The position numbers and the translations under genes are program-made. A stretch of DNA of 37,906 nucleotides from Mycobacterium europaeum (GTDB lineage: Bacteria > Actinomycetota > Actinomycetes > Mycobacteriales > Mycobacteriaceae), in the NCBI RefSeq assembly GCF_002102155.1, contig NZ_LQOU01000007.1, positions 1 through 37,906 on the forward strand. Reading direction: 5' to 3'. This document shows, in pieces, positions 10,292 through 19,803 of this stretch; position 1 is the stretch's first letter, and each line of letters begins with the position of its first letter. The notes under the pieces are model-generated. The model made no database searches. It was not told the DNA's origin and saw only the letters and a list, made by a program, of their open reading frames with translations.

Positions 10292-11503
10292 GTGAAAACG
10301 AAGAGCGCGCCACGCAACTACGCGTTGGTGACCATTGCCTACTGGGAATTCACCCTCACTGACGGCGCACTGCGCATGTTGGTGCTGCTCCATTTTCATC
10401 GGCTCGGATATAGCGCAACAGAACTGGCTTTTCTGTTCGCCTTCTACGAGTTCTTCGGCATCGTGACCAATCTCCTCGGCGGCTGGATCACCGCGCGCTC
10501 AGGGCTGAAGGTGATGCTCTACGGTGGGTTTCTCGTTCAGGTCGGCGCGCTGATAATGCTCGCGCTCCTGCAGCCGGAATGGCCTCATGCGCCTTCAATG
10601 GCCTATGTAATGGCCGCCCAGGCACTGTCGGGTATCGCTAAAGACCTGACAAAAACGAGTGCCAAGGCCGCGATCAAGGCAATGGTTCCGGACGACGCCG
10701 ACAGCGTGCTCTTCAAATGGGTTGCGCGTCTGACTGGGTCAAAGAATGCGCTGAAGGGTGCCGGCTTTTTCATGGGCGGCGCTCTACTTGGGTCGCTCGG
10801 ATTCGCGGGCTCACTGGTCGCGATGGCGGCCGGCCTTCTGGTCGTGCTGCTTGCGACCGTGGTGTCGCTCCCGGCTGGGATGGGTAAAGCTAAGTCGAAA
10901 ATCAAGTTCACGGCGCTCTTTTCGAAGAGCGCCGCCGTGAATTGGCTATCCGTGGCACGCGCGTTCTTGTTCGCGTCTCGCGATGTGTGGTTCGTGGTGG
11001 GACTGCCAGTCTTTCTTGCTTCTACGCTGCATTGGTCCTTTTGGCAGGTGGGAGGGTTCGCCGCTGCGTGGTTCATCGGTTATGGCCTTGTACAGGCAGC
11101 AGCGCCCGAGATCCTTCACCACTGGGGTGGTCAGGAAGGCGTGACTGGAGACACCGCGCGTCTGTGGGCCTTCATTCTCGCCGTAATACCAATCGCTATC
11201 GCGGCCGCGCTCAAGTTCGGACTGGATAACGCACCCACCCTGATGGTCGGGATCGGAATCCTCATGGTGGTTTTTGGGGTCAACTCTGCGGTTCACTCAT
11301 ATCTGCTCCTGACGTATTCGGCCGACGAAGAGGTCGCGGTCAACGTCGGCTTTTACTACATGGCCAACGCAGTTGGCCGTCTACTGGGCACCCTCCTGTC
11401 AGGAGTGGTTTTCGAGTTTTACGGATTGGTGGGATGCCTGGTGACTTCCTGCGCCTTGGTTTTGGCTGCGGGAATTTCGTCTTTCAACCTTCCCCGTGCT
11501 TGA
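10292..11503 (+). CDS. arsJ: ArsJ-type organoarsenical efflux transporter (major facilitator superfamily)
   Basis: A 403-residue multi-pass membrane protein with roughly 10-12 hydrophobic segments. It carries the stretches I recognise from ArsJ: AYWEFTLTDGALRMLVLLHF (about 17-36), FYEFFGIVTNLLGGW, AAQALSGIAKDL, LFKWVARLTGSKNALKG, ASRDVWFVVGLPVFL and FWQVGGFAAAW. ArsJ exports 1-arseno-3-phosphoglycerate made from arsenate by a partner GAPDH, normally encoded beside it. No gapdh, arsR or other ars gene is visible here, so the partner would have to be the housekeeping enzyme or elsewhere. Base composition is clearly lower in GC than both flanks, with many A/T-ending codons, which points to horizontal acquisition. 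It starts with GTG at 10292 with only a weak ribosome site; a TAGCCT at 10253 could be a -10 element. Confidence 0.85.
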   Translation: MKTKSAPRNYALVTIAYWEFTLTDGALRMLVLLHFHRLGYSATELAFLFAFYEFFGIVTNLLGGWITARSGLKVMLYGGFLVQVGALIMLALLQPEWPHAPSMAYVMAAQALSGIAKDLTKTSAKAAIKAMVPDDADSVLFKWVARLTGSKNALKGAGFFMGGALLGSLGFAGSLVAMAAGLLVVLLATVVSLPAGMGKAKSKIKFTALFSKSAAVNWLSVARAFLFASRDVWFVVGLPVFLASTLHWSFWQVGGFAAAWFIGYGLVQAAAPEILHHWGGQEGVTGDTARLWAFILAVIPIAIAAALKFGLDNAPTLMVGIGILMVVFGVNSAVHSYLLLTYSADEEVAVNVGFYYMANAVGRLLGTLLSGVVFEFYGLVGCLVTSCALVLAAGISSFNLPRA

Positions 11504-11555
11504 ACGGTGCAACTGTTCGTTCCTGACTCTTATCTAACTATTCGACCTGCGTTCC

Positions 11556-11725
11556 GACGAACACTCAAGTGGCGCAACGGAAGTGAAGGCCGCATCAGCA
11601 CCCGCAAGCGTGGCTTACGGCTGGGCTCGCGCCCGCATCGACGGCACAAAGGCACTCGGATCCGGAGCGGGCACGGCGTCTTGGCCCAGCTGGCCAAGGT
11701 CAGTGCCCTCCACCGCGTGATCGAC
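11556..11725 (+). pseudogene. Degraded C-terminal transposase fragment
   Basis: One frame reads LKWRNGSEGRIS.RKRG, then the next frame reads YGWARARIDGTKAL, then the first frame again GTRIRSGHGVLAQLAKVSAL. Pieced together this resembles the C-terminal tail of DDE transposases of the type GSEGRIS-LKR-GW-R-RLDG-GHGV-AHNL-KI-AL. Two frame changes and no upstream catalytic domain show that it is a relic. It begins about 50 bp after arsJ, inside the inverted-repeat-bounded segment. I cannot assign the IS family with confidence. The rest of the 293-bp stretch between arsJ and the rhodanese gene shows nothing else. Confidence 0.45.
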
Positions 11726-11796
11726 ATAACGCCGTAGCCACATTCGCGCCATACCGCTGCGACCCGACACAGCCGCTCAGCACCGACGCCGGTTTT

Positions 11797-12255
11797 TCAG
11801 GGCGACGTAGCTAGGCCAGCGGCGGCCGGCGGTTCCGGCGTTGCCAGCGCCCCGGGTCTCGAGTCGATGGAACCCCGGCCGAGCGCATCCAGCACCCCGG
11901 CGCCGGCCAGGGCGTGGTAGCCGCCGACGACGTCGGTGGCGCGGTGCAGGCCGATGTCCAGCAGCGCGGCCGCCGCGAGGCTGGACGTATAGCCCTCCGA
12001 GCACACGATCACCCACTCGACGTCGTCGCCGACCGCCTCGGGCAGCCCGGCGTCGCTGGTCGGGTCGCAGCGCCACTCCAGGACGTTGCGTTCGATCACC
12101 AGCGCGCCGGGGATCTCACCCTCGCGGGTGCGCTGGGCCTGCGGCCGGATGTCGACCAGCACCGCCCCGCGCCGCAGCGCGTCCGGCACTTCGGCGGCGG
12201 GAAGGCGGCGGTAGCGGCGGCGGGCGGAACTCAGCACGACGTCGATGCGGCTCAT
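11797..12255 (-). CDS. Rhodanese-like sulfurtransferase (Rv1066-like)
   Basis: A single rhodanese domain, 152 residues. It has VLVDIRPQAQRTREGEIPGALVIER (the CH2A/CH2B region, about 32-56) and the active-site loop VIVCSEGYTSS with Cys85, which would carry a persulfide. Such proteins move sulfane sulfur between thiosulfate, persulfides and acceptors in the cytosol. It starts with ATG at 12255, sharing one base with the stop of the cysteine dioxygenase gene (TGATG), so the pair is translationally coupled. The C-terminal 20-30 residues (Ala/Pro/Gly-rich) may be altered relative to M. tuberculosis (131 aa), because the arsJ-segment boundary falls in this end of the gene. Confidence 0.88.
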   Translation of the reverse strand: MSRIDVVLSSARRRYRRLPAAEVPDALRRGAVLVDIRPQAQRTREGEIPGALVIERNVLEWRCDPTSDAGLPEAVGDDVEWVIVCSEGYTSSLAAAALLDIGLHRATDVVGGYHALAGAGVLDALGRGSIDSRPGALATPEPPAAAGLATSP

Positions 12256-12854
12256 CACGGTCCTTCCGGATGGTCGGTCAGTTCGGTGCGCTGGCGGCGC
12301 AGCCGGTTTCGGCCGGTGACCTCGTAGTAGGACATCGCGGTCAGCGGCGGTGAATAGGCGTGCACGCTCAGCGAAGGCCGCGCCGGCCCCGAGACTGGCA
12401 CGGGCCGGGGCGCCCACACCACGTCGTGCACCCAGCCCAGCGGGAACCCGGCCTGATCACCGGCGTCCAGCCGGCGCCGCCGCAAGGCGCTGCCGTCCCA
12501 ACGGAATTCGGTGAGCGACCCTGACACCACCGTCAGCGCGCCGAGGGACCCGCCGTGGTCGTGTAGTTCGGTGTGATGGCCGGGCACCCAGCTGATCAGC
12601 CAGATGTCCAGCTCCTCGTCACCGTGGATGCGGGTGAACCAGCGCCGCGACTCCGGTATCCCGCCCGGCGGCAGCAAGTGATCGCAGCGCCCGCTCAGCA
12701 CGTCGTCGGCGGCCCGGTCGGTGGCGTGCAGGAGGTCGGGCACCCGCAGCCGGGTCGGGCCCGGCGACGGGGACCCGGATGGGGACGGGATGGTGCGCGG
12801 GCGCAACGCGGCCGGCGCGGCGACGGGCACAGGTGTTGCCAGAGGCAATGACAT
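12255..12854 (-). CDS. Cysteine dioxygenase-like cupin (Rv1065-like)
   Basis: A 199-residue cupin of the type I cysteine dioxygenase family, which oxidises cysteine to cysteine sulfinate using ferrous iron and O2. The iron ligands are visible: His98 and His100 in ELHDHGG and His143 in GWVHDVV. The catalytic Ser-x-His-x-Tyr triad is present as SVHAYSPP (Ser163, His165, Tyr167). The mammalian crosslink cysteine is replaced by glycine, as is usual in bacteria. The first 35 residues are Pro/Ala/Ser-rich and probably disordered. ATG at 12854 has GGAG seven bases upstream. Coupling to a rhodanese suggests handling of excess cysteine or persulfide sulfur. 3-Mercaptopropionate dioxygenase activity is a possible alternative. 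Confidence 0.88.
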   Translation of the reverse strand: MSLPLATPVPVAAPAALRPRTIPSPSGSPSPGPTRLRVPDLLHATDRAADDVLSGRCDHLLPPGGIPESRRWFTRIHGDEELDIWLISWVPGHHTELHDHGGSLGALTVVSGSLTEFRWDGSALRRRRLDAGDQAGFPLGWVHDVVWAPRPVPVSGPARPSLSVHAYSPPLTAMSYYEVTGRNRLRRQRTELTDHPEGP

Positions 12855-12967
12855 CGTGGAGCTCCAGGGAAAACGGGATCGGACAGGCGGCGGCGTGTTA
12901 CGGCCGACAACACTCGCAAAGTCCGAAGCGCTCCATCACGGCCGCCAGTGTTGCATAGATTGGCGAG

Positions 12968-13405
12968 GTGCGCTGGTGCGGTCGCCGGCCCCGGCTGTGG
13001 GGCCCGCTCGTCATGGCGGCCGCTCTGGTGGCGGCCACCGGGTGCTCGCCCGGTGCGCCGACGCGCACGCCGGCATCCTCGCCGGCGCGGCCGGCCGACG
13101 CCGGCCCCGGCGCCGCCCCGCCGGGTGCCGTCGGGCTCTCCCCCTCCGGCGTGACGACCAGGGTCGACGTCCCCGCGAACTCGACCGAGGAGGAGTATTA
13201 CCAGGCCTGTCACGCCGCGAAGGTGTGGATGGACGCCCAGCCCAGGACGGATGAGTCGCGGTTCGAGCCCTATCTGGCGATGGTCCAGGCCGCGCCGTCG
13301 GGCACCGCAGGCAGCTGGAACGCGCGCTGGGCGGACCTGCCGCCGGCCCGGCAGGCGGCCGTGATCACCGCCGCGCGCGCCGCCGCCAACGGCGAATGCG
13401 ACTAG
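12968..13405 (+). CDS. lpqV: Lipoprotein LpqV
   Basis: A 145-residue secreted lipoprotein. The basic start (MRWCGRRPRL), hydrophobic core (about 11-23) and lipobox AATGC (Cys26 lipidated) are followed by a Ser/Pro/Ala linker. A small conserved domain then contains EEEYYQACHAAKVWMDAQ and ends in ANGECD; the two cysteines could form a disulfide. Function is unknown. Size and position fit LpqV (Rv1064c, 139 aa). It starts with GTG at 12968, divergent from the cysteine dioxygenase gene with a 113-bp gap. Confidence 0.87.
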   Translation: MRWCGRRPRLWGPLVMAAALVAATGCSPGAPTRTPASSPARPADAGPGAAPPGAVGLSPSGVTTRVDVPANSTEEEYYQACHAAKVWMDAQPRTDESRFEPYLAMVQAAPSGTAGSWNARWADLPPARQAAVITAARAAANGECD

Positions 13406-13497
13406 CCCCTTCGAACTCGTGCGCGATTCAACTCACGCGTACCTAAAGTGACCGCCCGGCCGGTGTGCCAGCCCGCTTCGCCGCGCAGAATGAAGAA

Positions 13498-14577
13498 ATG
13501 CCGGACGGAACTGGCGGAGGTGGCCCGCGCCGATCCTCACCGACGCGCGTGGCCGTGGCGCTGGGCAGCGGCGGGGCCCGCGGCTACGCCCACATCGGGG
13601 TGATCGAAGCGCTGCGCGCCCGGGACTATGAGATCGTGGGAATCGCGGGCTCGTCGATGGGCGCGCTGGTCGGCGGTTTGGAGGCGGCAGGGCGCCGGGA
13701 CGAGTTCGCCGATTGGGCGAAATCCCTGACACAACGCACCATCCTGCGGCTGCTGGACTTCTCGATCAGCGCGGCCGGGGTGATGCGGGCCGAGAAGATC
13801 CTGGACACGGTGCGCGACATCCTGGGCCCGGTCGCCATCGAGCAGCTGCCCATCCCCTTCACCGCCGTGGCGACCGACCTCTTGGCCGGCAAGTCGGTGT
13901 GGTTTCAGCACGGACCCGTCGACGAGGCGATCCGCGCCTCCATCGCGATACCGGGCGTGATCGCCCCCCACGAACTCGGCGGACGGCTGCTGGCCGACGG
14001 CGGCATCCTGGACCCGCTGCCGATGGCACCGCTGTCGGCGGTCAACGCCGACGTGACCATTGCGGTGAGCCTCAGCGGCAGTGAGGCGATCGTCAACCGC
14101 GAGGGCGAGGCCGGCGCGACCGCCGACTGGCTGAACCGCATGGTGCGCAGCACCTCCTCGCTGCTCGACAGCTCCGCGGCCCGGTCGCTGCTCGATCGGC
14201 CGACCGCGCGCGCCGTCCTGGGCCGATTCGGCGCGTCCACCGCGGAGGCGGAAACCTGGCCGGACGATGCCGACGCCGCGGAGCCCGCCGCCGGGGACGA
14301 TGCCGTCGCCGAATTGGCCGGCGCCACACCCGAAGTCCCAAAGCTGGGCAGTTTCGAGGTGATGAACCGGACGATCGACATCGCGCAGGCCGCGCTGGCC
14401 CGCCACACGCTGGCGGTCTACCCGCCCGACCTGTTGATCGAGGTTCCCCGCTCGATCTGCCGGGGCCTGGAATTCCACCGGGCGGCCGAGGTCATCGCCG
14501 TCGGCCGTGCATTGGCGGAGGAGGCCCTGGACGCTTTCGAGGCCGACCGTGCCGCGCCGCCCGCGGCCGACGGCTGA
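13498..14577 (+). CDS. Patatin-like phospholipase (Rv1063c-like)
   Basis: A 359-residue patatin-fold lipid hydrolase with a Ser-Asp dyad: oxyanion loop GSGGARG (23-29), nucleophile elbow GSSMG (Ser53) and DGG (Asp167-Gly-Gly). Relatives release fatty acids from phospholipids or other acyl lipids. The C-terminal third (about 200-300) carries an acidic, alanine-rich insertion with no domain I recognise. The ATG at 13498 matches the Rv1063c length (360 aa); an in-frame start 11 codons upstream is less likely. It is convergent with a second, unrelated-looking patatin at 14615, with a 37-bp gap. Confidence 0.9.
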   Translation: MPDGTGGGGPRRSSPTRVAVALGSGGARGYAHIGVIEALRARDYEIVGIAGSSMGALVGGLEAAGRRDEFADWAKSLTQRTILRLLDFSISAAGVMRAEKILDTVRDILGPVAIEQLPIPFTAVATDLLAGKSVWFQHGPVDEAIRASIAIPGVIAPHELGGRLLADGGILDPLPMAPLSAVNADVTIAVSLSGSEAIVNREGEAGATADWLNRMVRSTSSLLDSSAARSLLDRPTARAVLGRFGASTAEAETWPDDADAAEPAAGDDAVAELAGATPEVPKLGSFEVMNRTIDIAQAALARHTLAVYPPDLLIEVPRSICRGLEFHRAAEVIAVGRALAEEALDAFEADRAAPPAADG

Positions 14578-14614
14578 AAACAGCTCTGCCGCAAGCGATT
14601 GGGCCCCGGCTCGA

Positions 14615-15490
14615 TCAGACGCCCAGGAACCGCGCCACGGCCCGGGCTTCGCGGCGGCCCTGCTCGCGCCCGGCCAGTGCCGAGGCGACGCGGCACTTCG
14701 GATCCAGCGGATTGGGCCCGAAGGCCGCCACCGAGTCGGCGTCGGCGAACACCGCGAACACCGCGCCGGGGAAGGCGAAGATCTCCGCGGCCGGCCCGGG
14801 ACCGAACGGCGAGGGCGCGTCCGCGCCGGAGGGCAGCAGGACCACCGCCGCGTCACAATCGGCGGCCACGCCGAGGTTGATCGAGCTGGCGACGCCGCCG
14901 TCCATGTAGCGCCGGCACGCGATGGCCACCGGTGGCCATGCCCCGGGCACCGCGCAGCTGGCCGCCACCGCGTCGACCAGGTCGACGCCGGACTCCCGAT
15001 CGAAAACGGCCAATTCGCCGGTGCTTACGTCGATGGCGGTGATCCGCAGTGTCCGGTCGGGCCAGTCGTGCGACGGCAACCGCCGGGCGATCACCTGCCG
15101 GCGCACCGGCGGCGGAACGGTTTCGGTGGCCAGCGCCACCGCGCCGATCCGTTGCATCTGCTGCCGGGTCTTGTCCGACGGGTCGGTGTAGGGCTCCGCC
15201 AGGGCCGCCAGGAACATCTCGGTGATGGTGTCGACGTCGACCCCGGAATCGATCTCGGGCGAGGATTCGCCGACCTGCCGGTCGAACAGCGCGTCAAGCG
15301 CGCTGCCGCTGCCGATCTGCGCGGCAACCGCCGAGCCCGCCGAGGTGCCCACCAGCACGTCGGAATCCAGCAACAACCGCGCCGCCGTCGGCGACTCGTC
15401 GGCGATGCCGCGCAGAACACCTGTCTCCCAGGCTATTCCCGCTATCCCACCGCCCGCCAGCACAAGCGCCCGTCTGGTTGTCACGCCCAC
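14615..15490 (-). CDS. Patatin-like phospholipase (Rv1062-like)
   Basis: A 291-residue patatin. The oxyanion loop is GGGIAGIAWE (13-22), the nucleophile is in GTSAGS (Ser50) and the aspartate in YMDGGVASS (Asp197). It diverges from the neighbouring patatin in the middle and C-terminal regions, so the two are not a recent duplication. It is last in a minus-strand run fadD14-SRPBCC-amidotransferase-patatin with gaps of 67, 19 and 39 bp, which suggests one transcript. A free fatty acid released by this enzyme could be the substrate of FadD14, but that link is an inference. Confidence 0.9.
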   Translation of the reverse strand: MGVTTRRALVLAGGGIAGIAWETGVLRGIADESPTAARLLLDSDVLVGTSAGSAVAAQIGSGSALDALFDRQVGESSPEIDSGVDVDTITEMFLAALAEPYTDPSDKTRQQMQRIGAVALATETVPPPVRRQVIARRLPSHDWPDRTLRITAIDVSTGELAVFDRESGVDLVDAVAASCAVPGAWPPVAIACRRYMDGGVASSINLGVAADCDAAVVLLPSGADAPSPFGPGPAAEIFAFPGAVFAVFADADSVAAFGPNPLDPKCRVASALAGREQGRREARAVARFLGV

Positions 15491-15529
15491 CCACTCTGCC
15501 AGCAGCGGCGGGGGCCGGCGCGGCGGGGT

Positions 15530-16399
15530 TTACGGCGAGAGCAGCTGCGCTTGCTGCGCCGGCACGCTGAGATCCTCCTCCCGGATCTGGTGCCGGGGCG
15601 GGTCGGGCAGCACCACTTTGCTGGTGATGTGCAGTCCCGCATCGACGTGGACGAGCTCGCCGGGGTCCAGCAGGCGCCAGCGGGGGTCGCCGTCCATGGG
15701 TTCGCTGGCGAACACCACCGACGATCGGGCGCACAGGTGCTCGGACCAGGCGCGGATCCGGTCGGTGCGCATGTGGAAGTCTCGCGCCGACTCGGGCTCG
15801 TAGCGCCGGTCCAGGACGTAGAGCCGGTTGCTCGCCGGATACCGCAGCGCCCACATCTCGGCGGCCGTGCTCAGCAGCAGGTTGACCCCGAAGATCGGCA
15901 CGCTGTCGGCAAGCCACCGCAGGGCATCGAGCAAACCCGCTGTCACGTCGCCGTTTTGGGCTCGGGTGCAACCGGTGATCAAGGCGAAGACCCGCTCGGA
16001 GTCGGTGTCGCCCTGCACCAGGCCGTCGGTGCCGAGCTCGCGCAGCCGTGCATCGAGGACGTCCAGCCCCTCGACCACGCCGTTGTGCGCGAATATCCGC
16101 CCGTCCTGCAGAAAGGGATGGGTGTTACGGGTCTGGTGTGAGCCGGTCGTCGCATAGCGCACGTGCGCGATGAAGGTGGTGCCGCTCATCTCGTGCGCTT
16201 CGGTGGCGAACGCGGCGTCCTCCCAGGCCGCCATGGGCTGCTTCTGCACCTGCGGCCGGCCCCGCTCGTCGAAGACGCCCAGGCCGGTGCCGTCGGGGTT
16301 TCTCCTGCTCTGGACCGACAGGCTGTCGGGGGCGTCCAACAGCCAAAAGGTCGCACTACAAACGTCGGTCCCGGCATGCAATCCAAAAAGTCGGCACAT
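15530..16399 (-). CDS. Class II glutamine amidotransferase (Ntn hydrolase, Rv1061-like)
   Basis: A 289-residue stand-alone glutaminase-fold protein. The nucleophile Cys2 (MCRLFGLH) would be exposed after removal of Met1. NPDGTGLG (34-41), AHVRYATTG with substrate-binding Arg81, and FAHNGVVEG (oxyanion Asn106-Gly107) complete the class II amidotransferase active site. The family (YafJ/EgtC-like) includes gamma-glutamyl amide hydrolases, but there are no ergothioneine genes here to suggest EgtC, and the true substrate is unknown. It sits between the SRPBCC gene and a patatin in a likely operon. Confidence 0.88.
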   Translation of the reverse strand: MCRLFGLHAGTDVCSATFWLLDAPDSLSVQSRRNPDGTGLGVFDERGRPQVQKQPMAAWEDAAFATEAHEMSGTTFIAHVRYATTGSHQTRNTHPFLQDGRIFAHNGVVEGLDVLDARLRELGTDGLVQGDTDSERVFALITGCTRAQNGDVTAGLLDALRWLADSVPIFGVNLLLSTAAEMWALRYPASNRLYVLDRRYEPESARDFHMRTDRIRAWSEHLCARSSVVFASEPMDGDPRWRLLDPGELVHVDAGLHITSKVVLPDPPRHQIREEDLSVPAQQAQLLSP

Positions 16400-16418
16400 A
16401 CCGGCACGGTACCCAGCT

Positions 16419-16889
16419 TCAGCGGGTCAACACCTCGCCGAGGTCCCGCAGCGCTCGCCGCGCGTAGCGCTTCCACAGCATCCCGAACAGCGGCAGACCC
16501 GGGGCGGCCAGCGGCGACCTGGGGTAAATGGTCCAGCGCCAGGTGATCTCGGTGCCGCCGCCGGCCGGGGCGAAGGTCCACTCGCCGGTGACCGAACCGA
16601 CCAGCAGCGCCATCGGCCCGTGGATTCGGGTGAGCCGGTAGCCGAACGATCGCGGCGCGTCGACACTGGTCAAGTCCTCCCGCGCGCTACCGCCGACCAA
16701 CATGATCGTGCGGCTCCGCCCCGCGCTGTCCCAGTCGCCGGTCTGGTCCCGCACCTCCCTGATCGGCGGGATCGGGCCGTACCAGCGGCCGAAGATCTCC
16801 GGCAGCGAGATGGGCAGCGTGCCGTGAAACGCCGCGTCCGGCGCGACGGGCACCACATGCGATTGCTCGACGACGAGGGGCTGGGCCAT
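16419..16889 (-). CDS. SRPBCC (START-like) domain protein (Rv1060-like)
   Basis: 156 residues forming one helix-grip domain: an N-terminal strand with VVPVAPDAAFHGTLPISLPEIFGRWYG, a central YRLTRIHGPMALLVGSVTGEWTFAPAGGGTEITW, and a C-terminal amphipathic helix ending LWKRYARRALRDLGEVL. Such folds bind hydrophobic ligands; no catalytic residue can be named. ATG at 16889 has AAGGA seven bases upstream. In M. tuberculosis another gene (Rv1059) lies between this and fadD14; here only 67 bp separate them. Confidence 0.82.
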   Translation of the reverse strand: MAQPLVVEQSHVVPVAPDAAFHGTLPISLPEIFGRWYGPIPPIREVRDQTGDWDSAGRSRTIMLVGGSAREDLTSVDAPRSFGYRLTRIHGPMALLVGSVTGEWTFAPAGGGTEITWRWTIYPRSPLAAPGLPLFGMLWKRYARRALRDLGEVLTR

Positions 16890-16956
16890 GAGGGTCCTTC
16901 CGCTGCGCTCGTGAACCTGGAATACACCGAACGAGCCAACAGTGTCAGACCCGCCC

Positions 16957-18588
<1,632 letters not shown>

Positions 18589-18735
18589 CGAGATACCGCC
18601 TTTGGATCGCGGCGCAGCGTCGCCTGAATGTCACCCTCCGGCACGCGCGGTGCGCGCCGCGTCCCGGGCCGGCAACGCCTGTTCGCCGGCAGCCTCCACC
18701 CTAAGCCCCAGCTGGGCGGGGATGCAGGCAATCAC

Positions 18736-19803
18736 CTAGGCGAGGACGGGTTCCCGCGGCACCGCCGCGGGAACCCGGGTGGTCGATGCCTCCTGGGGCC
18801 CGCCGCCCGCCGCGATCGGCACGACGGTGACGACACCGGAGTGGCCGCCGATGTAGAGGTATCGCCCGTCGGGGCTTTCCACCACGCAGGACGGGTGCTC
18901 GGCCACCGTGATGTCCCCGACGACGTCGTGGGTGCCGGTGCACACGACCGCGACGTGCCCGTCGCTGACCAGGTAGGCGCGGCGCCCGTCGCGGCTGAGC
19001 GCCAAGCGGGTGATCGGACCGGAGAGCTCGCTGAGCTTGCGCGTGCCGGTGATCTCGCGGCTTCGGGTGTCGATGACGTCGAGGACCGCGCCGACCACCG
19101 GGCCGGAGCTGGCCACGTAGGCGATGCCGCCGTCGCCGCTCAGCGCGACGTCGCGGATGGGCAGGCCGAGCTCGTAGATGCCGACGATGCGGGAGCCGCC
19201 GTCGGAGGGTGGGCCGGCCTCGACGACGACCAGCTGCCCACCGGAGGGCCCGTTGGTGGCGACGTACAGCTGACTTCCGTCGGGGCTGAGGCGCACGCAG
19301 TCCGCGGTGGTCCCCGCCGCGGCGGCGAGCTCGATCACCTCGGTCTCGCCCCCGAGGGTGTCCACCACCGCGACGTCGGCGCCGCGGACCCGGTTCCGGC
19401 CGGCGTAGATGAACCTCCCGTCGGCGCTCACGGTGAGATCGCTCACACTGTGGGCCAGCGGGTGCCTCGCGATGAGCGCGTTCGCCGAGAAATCGACGAC
19501 GCCGACGGAGTCATACGACGACGTTGCGGTGCTGATGTAGGCGAGCGGCGCGTCCCCCCCGCTCAGGGCGACCGCGAACGGTTCGTCGAGGCCGCCGAGG
19601 GTCTGCACCACCTGGCGGGCATCGGTGTCGACGACGGAGACCATGTCGCGGCCGGGGTTGACCACGACCAGCCGCCTCCCGTCCGGGCTGATGCCGAGGT
19701 CGCTGATCGGGCCGTTTCGCACCGGAATTGCCACGACCGAGGTGTCGTCGAAGTGGAACACACAGTCATCCTGGAAGGCCTTGCGGCCGTTCGAAGCGCT
19801 CAC
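18736..19803 (-). CDS. Seven-bladed beta-propeller, YVTN/YncE-like (Rv1057-like)
   Basis: 355 residues made of repeated units of about 45-50 residues with recurring LSPDG/VSADG/LSGDG + LYV/AYV + V.D...... signatures, giving about seven propeller blades. No signal peptide is visible. I chose the GTG at 19803 because AAAGG precedes it and the propeller begins right after. The 49 in-frame codons upstream (to a TTG at 19950) have many A/T third positions, unlike coding DNA here. In M. tuberculosis Rv1057 is a stress-induced gene controlled by MprA and other regulators; function is unknown. A candidate MprA box lies upstream at 19994-20012. Confidence 0.8.
   Translation of the reverse strand: MSASNGRKAFQDDCVFHFDDTSVVAIPVRNGPISDLGISPDGRRLVVVNPGRDMVSVVDTDARQVVQTLGGLDEPFAVALSGGDAPLAYISTATSSYDSVGVVDFSANALIARHPLAHSVSDLTVSADGRFIYAGRNRVRGADVAVVDTLGGETEVIELAAAAGTTADCVRLSPDGSQLYVATNGPSGGQLVVVEAGPPSDGGSRIVGIYELGLPIRDVALSGDGGIAYVASSGPVVGAVLDVIDTRSREITGTRKLSELSGPITRLALSRDGRRAYLVSDGHVAVVCTGTHDVVGDITVAEHPSCVVESPDGRYLYIGGHSGVVTVVPIAAGGGPQEASTTRVPAAVPREPVLA

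Larger units (their letters stand above)
10090..11816. repeat. Inverted repeat bounding the arsJ segment (arms 10090-10103 and 11803-11816)
   Basis: GCCTAGCTACTTCG at 10090-10103 and, on the minus strand, GCCTAGCTACGTCG at 11816-11803: 13 of 14 bases match, the first ten consecutively. The arms lie at the 3' ends of two conserved backbone genes and enclose exactly the lower-GC segment. CTAG is usually rare in such genomes. No target-site duplication is visible outside the arms. The core TAGCTA is itself palindromic, so part of the match is orientation-independent, and chance is not excluded. Confidence 0.4.
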
